Assembly: GCA_017311185.1 (NCBI GenBank)
Contig: JAESUZ010004136.1
Location: 1,178,001 to 1,242,000 of the forward strand
Reading direction: 5' to 3'
DNA length: 64,000 bases
Origin: Proteles cristata cristata
Lineage: Eukaryota; Chordata; Mammalia; Carnivora; Hyaenidae
Made by a program: the position numbers and the translations under genes. Of the stretch, positions 51,612-63,560 are shown piece after piece (position 1 is the stretch's first letter; each line of letters starts with the position of its first letter). A model generated the notes under the pieces. It did not search any database. It was not told the DNA's origin and worked only from the letters and a program-made list of their open reading frames with translations.

Positions 51612-53350
51612 TACCTGAGACTGTTAAGGGGAAAGAAATTTTAAACACCTGATTTATATAGATATCTTCATGCCATTACAGCTTTAGAGATGCTAATACA
51701 TGTGACTATCGTCCAATTTGCTTTCTTTTGTAGTGACATTAAATTTGGCTATAAAAGATGGACTAGATGTGGTATTCATATGGACGTTAATTGAAGAGAA
51801 AGATTGTTTCTGTAAAGAATTGGGTTCTGAGGAGGCAGGCAAGATGTTTTTCTGTGTGTTAGGAAAGATGTGAAATGGTTTCTGTAACCATTGTTCAGTT
51901 TTGAAAATACTCTGCCGCGGATATAAACGTTGGACCATAGTTTGTTAATCTCCACTAACTCGTACATTACATTCTCCTTGATTGTTCTTGTTATTATGCT
52001 GTTTTGTGAACCTGTAGAAAACAAGTGCTTTTTATCTTGAAATTCAACAAATGGAAAGAATATGCATAGAATAATGCATTCTATGTAGCCATGTCACTGT
52101 GAATAACGACTTCTTGCATATTTAGCCATTTTGATTCCTGTTTGATTTTTACTTCTCTGTTGCTACACAAAACCGATCAAAGGAAAGGAACCTTCAGTTT
52201 TACAATCTGTATGCCTAAAAGCGGGTACTACCGTTTATTTTACTGACTTGTTTAAATGATTCGCTTTTGTAAGAATCAGATGGCATTATGCTTGTTGTAC
52301 AATGCCATATTGGTATATGACATAACAGGAAACAGTATTGTATGATATATTTATAAATACTATAAAAAATATTGTGTTTCATGCATTCAGAAATGGTTGT
52401 TAAAATTCTCCCCACTGGTTCGACCTTTGCAGATACCCTCTGTTTGAGCCTTATCAGCATAGAATATTTTTAATGTGGACCTCTAATTCTAAATTCTACT
52501 TTCTTGGAAGCAGTTGGCAAATCATAATACTGGTTTTCTCCAGTAGTACATATTTACTTTTTAAATTGTTGTAGTAAAGAAGAACTTTTAACTAAGGAAT
52601 TTGGAAGTAGTGTCTTCATTTCCCATTGCTTTCGATGGAATGAATGTGTTTTTAAAATGCGTATCGATCACTGTAATTCTAAAACCAATTTTTAAGTAAA
52701 CCAGCAAATTGCTGGCAGAAGGCATTTTACCTGAAATTATTTTAATATGCGGGACAGCAGGAATTTCAAATTTAAGAGTTGCATTTACAGCTATGAACAA
52801 TGACCTGTGTCCTCTCTCCATTGTCTTGAAATAGAAGCAGTTTATTTTTACCTTCTACAGGTATTAATTTTTAAACAGAGTGAACATGTTGAATTTAAAA
52901 TATGAATCACCCCAACAGTTCTCAGTTTGTGTTTTGCTTTGGTCGAACTTGGTGTGTGTTCATCACCCATCAGTCACTTGTGAGGGTGTTTATTCTATAT
53001 GAATATCATTTCATGTTTGTATGGGAAAACTGTAGCTAAACATTTCATTGTCCCCAGTCTGCAAAAGAAGCACAATTCTATTGCTTTGTCTTGCTTATAG
53101 TCATTAAATCATTACTTTTACATATATTGCTGTTATTTCTGCTTTCTTTAAAGATACAGTAAATGAAGTTTTATGAAACCACAAAATACATATATTTTTA
53201 TTTTGACCTAAATTTGTACAGTCCCATTGTAAGTGTTGTTTCTAATTATAGATGTAAAATTAAATTTCATTTGTAATGGGGAAATTCCAATAAAAAGGAT
53301 ATTCATTTAGAAAATAGCTAAGACTTTAATAAAAATTTGATAATGAAAAG
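51612..53350 (+). other. BMI1: BMI1 3'UTR with two poly(A) signals
   Basis: AT-rich sequence without coding potential follows the stop codon. Two AATAAA hexamers, at 53289-53294 and 53328-53333, give a 3'UTR of about 1.7 kb, close to the human size. A third AATAAA at 53965-53970 could serve a longer form. The UTR carries seed matches for microRNAs reported to target human BMI1: miR-128 (52094-52102), miR-200b/c/429 (52333-52339), miR-203 (53007-53013 and 53041-53047) and miR-218 (53068-53075). Confidence 0.85.
53289..53333 (+). terminator. BMI1: BMI1 paired poly(A) signals
   Basis: Two canonical AATAAA hexamers lie 39 nt apart (53289-53294 and 53328-53333). Cleavage is expected 10-30 nt after either one. 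Which is used cannot be told from sequence. Confidence 0.75.
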
Positions 53351-56265
53351 CACAATGTGCAGAAGTTTTGGAAACCCTATTGTGAATTACGACAGGTAAA
53401 ACTGAAGAGAATCCATTGCTGTCTTAAATAGTGATGTTACTAAGAAGTACATGCTTTGTTGTATAATAGCTTGAAAGACCAATTGAAAGATGTATCTGTT
53501 TATTTACTCTACAATCTTTGAAGTAAAAGTTACCCATGTTTGCCAATTTTGGTGAATTTAGCTCATTTTTCTAGGCTTCTCAAGTTTTTCATGATGTTAT
53601 CTAAGAAAGCAAAGTTAGTTAATGGAAGTTTCAAATGATATTTTTACTTTGGATGATCATGTATATAAAGAATGAAAAAATATTTTTCAAAGACTAAAAA
53701 ACTTCAAATGCTAGTGGACCTGTTGCTTGACTTAACACAAAATCAAGTTGTGAAATCAACATGGAACTCAAAGACTTTACATCTCAACCGTTTTATGATG
53801 GACTTATTTTTGGAATTCCTTATTAAAATATCAGATACTACATTTATGGCTTACTTAACACTGTTTTAACCATTCTTGAAAACATGCCTTTATTTTGCTT
53901 GAAAGGATTGCCTCCCCCCATTCCATTTGAAAATTGCTTCAGCGTTAAAACGTCTTTGTCTTTTAATAAAACAGAAGAAAGATTACGTTTTGCCTTCTCC
54001 CATAACCAGCTTTCACAGTTTTCTCAATTAAGATTGAAAACTTGTGCTAAGCTACCACTTTAAAACGTTTCAGTCTTCTGATAACCCTTATGAAAGCTGC
54101 TCACTTTGTGACTCTTAGCAGTAAAAGCAGGATATGTGAAAAGTCGGCTTGGAGTTTGGCATTTACTTCTGTAAAAGTTTTCTAGGATTCTATACCACAA
54201 AGCTAGTGCTAACAAAATATGCCACAGAAAATGCCTAAATTGATTTCACAGATTTTAGTTTAAATGCAAAAAGAGAATGAGGCTGGTTTACTGTTGTGTA
54301 AATAGCGATCTATCTTGCTTTACACATGCATACCACTTTACAAGTACTTTTTGCTTTTAAAATTGCCGGCCGTTAATTGCACTGAGTGAGGGGGAAGAAG
54401 CTGCCCTTCAGTTGACTTAACCTACCAACCATATTACTTCGTTTCAATATTCCTATGTGCAAATGTTAGGATTTCTGGAGGTACAGTGCGACTTGCAGAG
54501 TAAGCTCGCAGGGGCGTTCCTACATTCTTTTCCTCTTACTCTTTTCTTAATAGTTTGGAGTTGGGAGGTTCAGAAGACATATGGTATAGGCCTATCAAGA
54601 TAAAGTTTTGTGAAATCTTAGCATAGAAACTCATGTGAAATACTCTTTTCCAGTGGCCAACAAGAAATGAGAAACAATGTTTAAATATCTTAGGGCAATC
54701 TTTTGAGGGGATGGAATTTTAATTTTAGAAACAATCTGCACATGGGACCTAGTCTCTTAGAATCTTGGGATGATGGAAATGGTTTTTTTTTGCATTTCTT
54801 TTATATTTTAAAGGTTCGGTATACTTTTTTTCTCATTGCCCCTGGAATGATAGTTGGGAAGTGCTACTGCTTCTATGAAATGGGGGGCTACATCATTCTG
54901 AAATACTGTGGTTGTTTCCCTCAATCAGTCCTCCTCATACTTTATCCAAAGCTAAGGTCTTGATGAAATTACATTTAAGATGATCCTATTTAACAGTATA
55001 TACTTTCAAGACATCTGATGTGCAAAAAGTGCAGAAGGCAGCTTCAGCATAAGGATTTTGGGTTAGAGAGCGTCATTTCACTTGAGGATGTTTCTTCAAG
55101 TATAAGATGAATGGCACAACAGGTGATTGTTTCTAAGATCGCTCTGAAAACATTCTGACTCCTCCCAAATAAAACCTTGTATTAAACTGGGACCACAGAA
55201 TTCAGATAGTCGGGTCCCTTACAAGGAAGAGAAAGTATCACATATTAGAACCTCCTAGTAAGTCAGAATTGGGAAATACCCCCGTGAATACCTTGAGCCT
55301 GTGAATCTCCTTGCAAATCTCAAGATCGCCCAGTTTTGATTATGAAAGTCTCCGAAAATGTTTACACAGTCGAGTGTTTCCTGTTTCCGCAGTTAATTTT
55401 TTTAACGTTTTTTTCTTCTTTTGGTTCTTGAAACGGATTTCCTTTATTTGCACCAGTTTCTTTTTCTTAGTGTGCAATTTCTAGAGGTCTCACATGAAGA
55501 CTTCACTATGAATCTTGCCTTCATCAAGTCGACGACATCAAAAGTCATTTTATCACTGCAAAGGCTAATCTAGGATCCTTTTGAATTTTCTGAAGAAGTT
55601 CAAGTGCATGTGGAGGACTCATCCCGAAATCTCATTTAACCCTCCGAAGAAATAGGAAGCATTCAATAAAGCTCCCAGTGAGTTAAATTATTCCCATTAT
55701 TCTGACTCTTAAAATATACCTTCCAGACACTGTCAGAAGGAACTTTCAAAAAGAGCAGGTGTCGTTCCCTCGGAGTCACCTACATTTCAGTAAAAATATT
55801 ACTTCTTGCTCTGACTGTTGGGTCATCATAAAATCCAAACTTCACAGAGCACATGATTTCAAGTTCGGTGCCTATCTGGTGCTCTCAATCCTATCCCTCG
55901 AAATTAGCCAGAACTCAAATTGAGAGCAGAGACTTGGAAGACTCGGACCAGGGTACTCAGAAAACGCGTCGAAAATTGAGATGGAAGGAATGAGGACGTT
56001 CCCGAGATGGAAGGAAGATGGTACTCGAAATACAGAAATCTGCCCGGGAACTACGGTGTTCGGTCCGAATGGCCCCAAGAGCGGATGATACTTAAAATAA
56101 AGCCGAAGACAGGAACGCAGGGCGCCGCTTGGAAGAAAGCGCGAGGGTGATTAGGGTGGAAAGAGCAATGGCTTAAAAAAAAAAAAAAAAAAAAAGGAAA
56201 AGGGAAGAAAAGAAAGACTAGAAAGAAATGGCTTCTGATATTCTGGTGCCCGGTGGAAAAGGCAC
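53351..56265. other. Single-copy DNA after BMI1
   Basis: AT-rich, no gene or clear repeat. An AATAAA at 53965-53970 may serve a longer BMI1 3'UTR. A 21-nt poly(A) run lies at about 56176-56196. Confidence 0.45.
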
Positions 56266-56269
56266 AGGA

Positions 56270-58960
56270 CGACCGCCTGGAGAAAATGACCTCCCCTTCC
56301 CGGCCGCGCGCCGTCTTCCCGGTCAGGGAGCCTTCACCAACGGGACACGTTAGGGAGGAAACGGCCATTCTCCCCGTCCTCATTTTCTAACTAGCCGCTC
56401 TGGGGTGCGCGTTCAGAGCCGCGGTTCAGACCGCGGTGACCGCGGCGCCGCGGGGGCTCCGCCAGGCCCTGCGCGGGAGCCCGGGCGGCGGGACGCCGGG
56501 AGGCCATTTTGCGCGTGCGCCGCTCGCCTCGCGCCGCCCTGGGTTCGGCGGACTCGGATCCCGCCAAATTTGAAAGCAAGATTCTCAGGCCCTACCGGCT
56601 CGGGAGGCGGCGAGAGGAAGTCGTTCCTCCCAAGCCGAAACCTGCGGCAAGGGGCGGCGACAGCGGGGTGCGCGTGGCCTCGCGAGGCGGCCACCTTCCC
56701 GCCGGAGGCTCGCCCGCCGGGCGCGACGTCGCCAGGGCGGCCGGCCCGCGGAGGCACGGCGACCGGCCCCTGGGCCTCGAGCTCAGCGCGGGTGGGAAGC
56801 GGAGCCGCGCCCCGGGAGGCTTGCGAAGGCCACGACGCGCATTCTTGCGGCTCCAGATGGCCGCCTCGCTTGGCCCCCCACTCCTCCTCCCGCGTCAGAC
56901 CCCATGCCCGTTCTCCTTCCCAAACGACGTGCCCTCGCAGTCTGAGTTTTTATTGTAGAGGCTGCAACCCGACTTATTAAGCAAGCGGAGAGTTGCCATC
57001 TTGAAGGTTCCCGAAGGCCGCGCGCTTCGAGGGCGGTGGCTGGAAAGGCCGATGGGAGACGGTCCTCCGTGGAGCTTGTGTAATGGGAAGAACGGCTCCA
57101 ACCCCCTGGGAAGGACATTTAGCCGCGTGACGGTGTCAAAGAGCGGGTGGCTTCGCGACAGGAACCTCAAGGTCCGGGCAGAGGAGCACTCCTGGAGACC
57201 CGAGAGGCGACGCCTACATGGGGCCAGGCGCACCCGAGAGGTCTGGCGGCCTCACGCCCCGGGCAGAGCGGCCGGCGGTCCAAGGCCGGGGAGGTCCCCT
57301 CCGAAAGTCGCCGGGACGCGGCCGGTTTCCGACAGAGCCTGCGCCTGCTGGGTCCCCAGGGTGGCCCCGCTCCTCTGACCTGGGACTCCCACGGGCACCC
57401 AGACACCGGGAGAGAAAGGAACGGCGTGGGAAGGGGGGGTCGGGGGAGCGGCGGCGAAGTGAAAGCGGCCTAAAATGGGCGACGCCGGGCGCGTCCTCTT
57501 TATCAGCGCGGCCGACTGCAGGAGCCGCCATTTGGTGGCGGATTTGGGTATTTCAGTCGCACGTTGTGCTGAACGTCACAACTGGCTTGTCTACGTGGCA
57601 GGGTCATTTTGAAGCCGCGGTTTTCAAAAATTCTAAATTCGCCCCAGCCTTGCCCCTTGGGGGCGCACTGATCCCCCTCCCCCACTCCCGGCGGACCGCT
57701 CTGCTCGCCCCCTCGACCCGGGGCGGCGACGTTTTTTTCCGGGCGACGGCGGCCGCCACCCGCGTCCAACGGCCAGAGGGAAGCGTGACGGAGCCCGGCG
57801 CACGCCTAAAGGGGCGCTTTACTCCCCGTTTCCCAGAGACTGGGGCGACGGCGGGCGTCCGCAGCTTTCCTCTGTCGCCAGGGCGCAGAACGCCGTTTCC
57901 TTTGCGGGCGTGACGCGCCGGCCGGTCCCCCGGCCCCGGCCTCCGGCCTCACACCTCTCGAGCGGGAGGAGGCTGGGCCTTTGGGGAAGGAACCCTCCCG
58001 ACGAGAGGCGGCTCCTCTGGGACCCCGCACTGGCGCTTCCAGCTCTGCCCGGAGCACCTTCGGGGACCGGGCAAGCTGGACAAATCCGTAGAGCGCCAGG
58101 CGGCGTGGCGTCCCAACCCGGCGTCGCCGGGTCCTCGAGGGTTTCCATTCAAAAGCCCCCGAGGCGTGAGGTGCCGGCCGAGAGGAGAACAAAGGGCCGA
58201 GGGGGGAAGGCGAGGCGAGTCCGCGCGCGCGGCAGCCCTTTGCTCGGCCCGGCGCGGGGTCGGCGGCGCGAGCGGGACTGACTCCCGGCCGCGGCGGGAG
58301 CCGGCGGGCGCTCGGCCGGCTCCGCGGCCCCCGCCTCCGCGGCGGGCTGAACGAACCCAGTCTTCGAGCCGGGGCTGCCATGTTGCGTTCGCAGAGGGCG
58401 CCAGTAATTTGACGCTTGCGAGGCGGCGACACCCCCGACCGAAGAGGCCTCCGGCCCCTCGTGCCGCACAGCTGCGGTCAAAGCCCGAAGGGACCGCGGG
58501 GGCGCGGGCGGGGGCGAGAGCCCTGCGGGCCGCCGAGCCGGCGCGGCCGCTGCGCCGCAGCCGCTTCCCCTCGCCACCTTCCTTCCAGGGGCTGCGGGGC
58601 TGCGCGCGAGGCAGAGGCTCGGTTGCCAGTAGCAACCACACGACGGCGATTTGCAGCCAGGGCCGCCGCAGCCGCCGCTGGTACCGCTGCCGCCCCGTGT
58701 ACACTTCGCGGTCGGGCATTTGAAATTCGGGGGGCTGCCCTCGTTGACGCCCCTCGCCCCCGCCCCGGGTCCTCCTCCTCCCGCCCCCTCCGCCCCCTCC
58801 GAGGCCGGCTCCCCCCGACTCGGCCCTGCCCCCACCGCAGACAATAGGGGCGCCTCGGAGAGCGCTGCTGCGGCGCGCGCCTCGCTGAGCAGGCACCTGA
58901 GCCCCCGGGACTGGGGCGCTTTGCCGAGTCCCAGCCCCGGGTGCCCCGCTCTCCAACTTG
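56270..58960. promoter_or_regulatory. Large orphan CpG island downstream of BMI1
   Basis: About 2.7 kb of CpG-dense sequence begins about 3 kb after the BMI1 poly(A) signals. It has long open frames on both strands, as expected for GC-rich DNA, but none resembles a protein I recognise. Several YY1-like motifs, an RFX X-box (58622-58636) and CCAAT boxes (58988 region) are present. It could be the promoter of a non-coding RNA, a Polycomb-bound island or a distal promoter of the next gene. Confidence 0.7.
58622..58636. promoter_or_regulatory. RFX X-box (GTTGCCAGTAGCAAC) in the downstream island
   Basis: Two near-perfect inverted RFX half-sites, GTTGCC and AGCAAC, are separated by 3 nt. This is within the spacing RFX proteins tolerate. 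Confidence 0.55.
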
Positions 58961-61900
58961 AGCCGAGATGCTTTGTCAATGGGCCGGGCCAATGGAAAGC
59001 TTGCCTTGACATCAGAAATAAGGACGGTGGTAAAGAAAGAAGTCAAGGCAAGACGCCCGCTCCCTTTCTGGCAACGTGGACACAAAGAAGAGCTGATGGT
59101 TGCATCTGCTCTTGGTAACGGTGGCTTTCCTCTAGGTTAGAGCCACAGGAAAACGTCACGCTCTTCCGTCTTCTTTGTCTACCACGAATATTCTGCGTCT
59201 GCTCCAACATTACATCCAAATGCTCGTTCTTGTTATGCATAAGTGGATGGAGCATTCCTCCCCCCTTCATTTCATTTGATGAACCCCACCAGCCCGTGGC
59301 AGTGTAGACTGAGTGGTCTGATGCATGACGAAAATGACTGACCTGAACCCTCAGGAATCTTTCTGCCTTTTCTAATATCTGTGGTTCTAGGGCACTGATT
59401 TAAATTTAACAGAACCTTGTTAGTGTTCTAAACCGTTTTTTACTGAAGAAAAATCGTCCCAGTGTCCAGCACAACCTTTTATTTAGCTCTTGGATCACTT
59501 GGGAAATGTGTGCATTGCCAAATTTCTTCACTCTGGATAACTGCCCCTGCTTTAAATAGCCATTCAGTTAGCTGAGTGTTCTTCAAGGATTAAAATGTCA
59601 TGTAAATCATAGATATGCTGAAATTTCTAAGTTTAAAGCACCTCGGGGACAACACCTACCTTATAAAATTTTGTGTGCTCCAGAGTCCTTTTAACATAGT
59701 TCAACAAATATTTGACTTTCTAGGGGATCCTAGAAGTTCAACAACCCTACTTAAAAAAAATTTAGTAGCTACTATATAGCTTGGGTACCTTTAATGAACT
59801 CAGTGAAAAGCTAAACATTTTCCAAGCCAGTGGCATTAAGCAGATACTCTCATCCATGCATATTGTTGCCTAATTATGTTTCAAGTGCGGTAGATTGTAC
59901 TAAAATTATCTGACAGATCTTTCCAGAATTCTAAGAACAATGATAAATTGTATATGAGAACTTATAACTTTGCTATTTTCCCACTGAAGGGATCTGAAAA
60001 TTGGTTACATAGCCATCTGCAAGATGAAATGTTAAAGTGACTTTCATACTTTCATAGAGCATAGGCAACACATTAACTTTCTTCACAGTTCAACAGGAAT
60101 GCTTCAGGGGCTAGTATTGGATGCTGCAAATCTACCAAGGCAATGCATCTTGAAATGTTCATTTTCACTTAAGTCAGTTTTAAAGTATAGTGAAAGTAGT
60201 TAGTATGTCTTACTTAATCATATCTGATGGTAAACTCAAATCAACACGCATCCTAAAATGACTGTTAGGTATGATATTTTTAAAGAGGTTCACTTTTAAG
60301 CTTCACAAAATGTCAAGTTCATTAAATAAGGCAGTTTACTTCAAAGAAGAAAGTTAGCACTACTCGGCTCCTGGAGGCAACATAATGACCTGTAGCTTGC
60401 CCAAACACCCCACCACCACCTTAAAAATAGGAAAGCAAGGCTTAAGTGAAAAGTTCCCTTCTACGGTCTTTCAAGAAAGAAAAGCTCCAACAACTTGCTT
60501 TGGACCAAGTTAAAGAGATTATCTCCCTTTTTCATTACGACTGTGTCTTTCAATGAATTGAAGGATAAGATCAAAGTGCATTCATATTCATGTGAATTAT
60601 CGCTATTGACTTGAATAATGATGGATTTCATTGTTTTATTTAAACTGAAACCAGAAATGCTGCTGCTTTTGAGCTTACACCCCTAAGGCTGTAGAATTTC
60701 TTCTATGAGGACTCAAAAGCCAAGCAATTAGGTCTGACAACCACGTCATTTCCATAATGTACTTCCGTACGGAGGACTACTTATTGGAATCGGTTACATT
60801 TCCATGGAATCTTACCATGCAATTTTTGACTCCTTTCCAACCTTCTGAATAAAAAAAAAAAGGAAAAGAAAAAGAAAACCTTAAGTTTAATAAGAACATT
60901 TCCAAAATACTTAAGTGTGAATTGTATTGGGAAGATGTTTAGACAACATTTAATTGTTCATGAATTGGAAAATAAATGTTATCAGTAATTAACTCAGGAC
61001 AGTGTTTTTGCTTTGAACAAGATTCATTACAGTTTGTTTTCTAATGTAACTGAAGAACTTGGTCAGAGTAAGCTTGGGAAAATGTGTTTACCAGCTGTTT
61101 CTTTCTAAATATGCCTCGTGACAATTTTCTTAAAATATTTTCACTTGGGTTCTCTTCAAACCATCCCATCATGTTCTATGGAGAAAGAAGTTATGAGATG
61201 CAATGGACCCCAACCACTTTTACCAAATGTTCATTCTTCTCAAATTATGCACCTATTAAAATTCTTATCACTTGGGAGAATATCTCTAAGGAAATTCTTT
61301 ACAGCCAAGTAAGTTTACAACACAATAATATAAGCATCCTTTAAAATAGGCATGAAAAAATGCAAATATACACAATTCATATAGGCTCTCTGAACTTGAA
61401 GAGAGACTCTAGTGCAATCCAAGTTTATTATATGACCATGGTCTGCAATGGGTTCTGGGAATATCCTATCCCACAGAAGTAGCTGATGCTAGCTACTTGG
61501 TATCACTCTTAAATTCTGGTCATACGTTTAAATCACACATAAGCATCACATTTTTAAAAAGAAAACCAATGTTTTTCTATCCAATTGTGCTCCAAGAAGT
61601 CCCTATCCTCACTGTCCCCATTTGCTGTCCTTAGTATTGCAAGGCACTCTTTAAGCCAAGAGTTTGTTAGTAAGTTTGATTCTATTTGGGATTTGGCCAT
61701 AAACATGCTGGCATTATTTATATATTTCTAAGTTTATTTGAACTTCCAAGAACTTTACTCTTGACTTACAATTAAAATGATAAACAATTACGTATTGTTC
61801 TTTCATCAGAGAGGGGGAAGGGGGTGGAAACATTCCTAGAATAAAAAGCACTGCTTTATAATTCATTTCCTGTCTTGCTAATGGGAAAGGTATTGGTATT

Positions 61901-62309
61901 TTCCTCATATAGGTGGTCATTAATATTTTATGTTATCCATATGAGAACATTTATTCTTCACTCAAAAAAGTAAATATGGGGTAACGTTGGAGTAGGAGGC
62001 AAATTAAAGTAATCCAAGCTTTAGCGATATTCAGATGTTCCCCCTAAAATATCAGTTTTAGATATTCCGTGCCACCGCGTCTTGCACCTTAGTCTACGTT
62101 TTCGCGGAGCTCACTCTCGGCTCTGATCATCTCGGTGGGGGAAGCCGACCGCAGAGTGGATAAACAGCCTATGCCGTGTTTTTGTAAAAAGAAACCTTGA
62201 AACTCTTCTCTCATTACTTTTGCACTATTTTCTAAGGGTCAGAGCATACAGTCAGTTATTATTCAGAGTAATCAGTGAGCAAGAAGTTTTGGCTTGGGAC
62301 TTGATATAA
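58961..62309. other. Single-copy AT-rich DNA between two CpG islands
   Basis: I see no coding exon, RNA gene or recognisable interspersed repeat. CCAAT boxes lie at the left edge near 58975-58995. Confidence 0.45.
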
Positions 62310-63560
62310 CAAAATGACGTCAAACAAAAAAAAATTGAGGTTCGCACATGCGCAGTGAGGTACAGCTTTTTTTTTTTTTTCTAAGTAAGCTTTTGGCTCT
62401 TCCCCCCGCCTCTGGGATCTGGCCTGTGCCGCGGGGTCGAGGGAGCTGGCTGGTGTAAGGCGGTGCAGGGTTCCCGCGCCGTAACCCCCACTCCCACCCC
62501 GGCAAAGAGGGTCAGGACCTCCGGGCTTCCCCCCGCTAACGGGGCGCTCTTTACAACTCCTGCCTGGAGAAAGTCAGGGCGAAGGAGGGCCGACCCGAGC
62601 GGCCGCGGCGAGGTTTTCCGGCTGCGCCAGCGCTGCGGGAACCCTGGCCCCCGCGGCGCTGGTCTCCGGCCGCTCCGGGCCGGCCCCTGAGAGTTGGCCG
62701 CACCGCCGCCGGGCCCGCGGGCCACCCGTGCCGCGGGGAGGCTCCGGCCGGGACCCCTCCGCCAGAGCCCGCGTGGCGGTGCGCCTCTCGCCGGAGGCCT
62801 GGCCGGGGAAGGCAAAACGAAAGGACCGAGGCCTTCGCTTTCCTGCGACCCGCCCCCCAGCAGACGCCGGCTCCGCGGGACCCGCGGCCCCTTCCCTCGC
62901 CGTGCCCCGGCCCGCGCGCCTCGGGGCCGCGAGGAGGCGCTGAGAGCGGGGCTCCCCCCGCCCCCACCCGCCCCCTCCGGCTGCGCCGCGGGGAGCGCAC
63001 GGCCGGCTCCGGGGAGGCCCCGCGGCGGGGAGGCCGCCGGCCGAGCCTGCGCCGCGCTTCCGCACTCGCGCCTTCGGGCCGCGCGCCCCCGCCTCTCCTC
63101 CCTGCCCGCGACCCCGGCTCCCCCGTGCCCCCTTTTCGGCCTGGCCCGGGGGCTGGCGGCGGGGCCCTCGAGGGTTTCAGAGCCAAACTACCGCCTGACC
63201 CCAGCCCCAACCGACTCCCGGCGCCCCCTCCCTCGTTGGAAAGTGCGCGGAGGTGCTCGTTGGAGTCTGACAGTGTGGACTAAAGGCAAAGCTGAGGACG
63301 TCCGGGGGTGCTGCCTTCTTCCCCTCGCCTCGGGCCCCAACACCCCCGTCCGCACTGGGCACAGCTGCCGGCCGGGGGCAGCGCCGTCGAGCCGCCGGGA
63401 ACCCGGTGTCCCGCCTTGCGGAGCCGGCCAAGAACTTGGGGCTCGGAGTTGGCGGAGCCCGGGCGCAGGGGTGGCTGCACCCGCACCTGAGTCGTGCGCG
63501 GGGCCGCGTCCTCCCAGGCCTTGGACCGGATGCACACGTGCTGGGCCTCCGGGGTCGCTT
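62310..63560 (+). promoter_or_regulatory. Promoter-like CpG island with CRE and NRF1-like site
   Basis: AT-rich DNA changes to a CpG island at about 62390. Just upstream are a perfect cAMP response element (TGACGTCA, 62315-62322) and an NRF1-like site (GCACATGCGCAG, about 62344-62355). The order of CRE, NRF1 and island suggests a + strand promoter. I could not find a coding exon; in human the next gene is SPAG6, but its first coding exon is not recognisable here. Confidence 0.55.

Noticed and set aside
57949..59085. 378-codon open frame on the - strand in the downstream CpG island
   Set aside because: It is Arg/Gly/Ala/Pro-rich, matches no family I know, and overlaps long open frames in other phases and on the other strand. 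High GC content makes stop codons rare.
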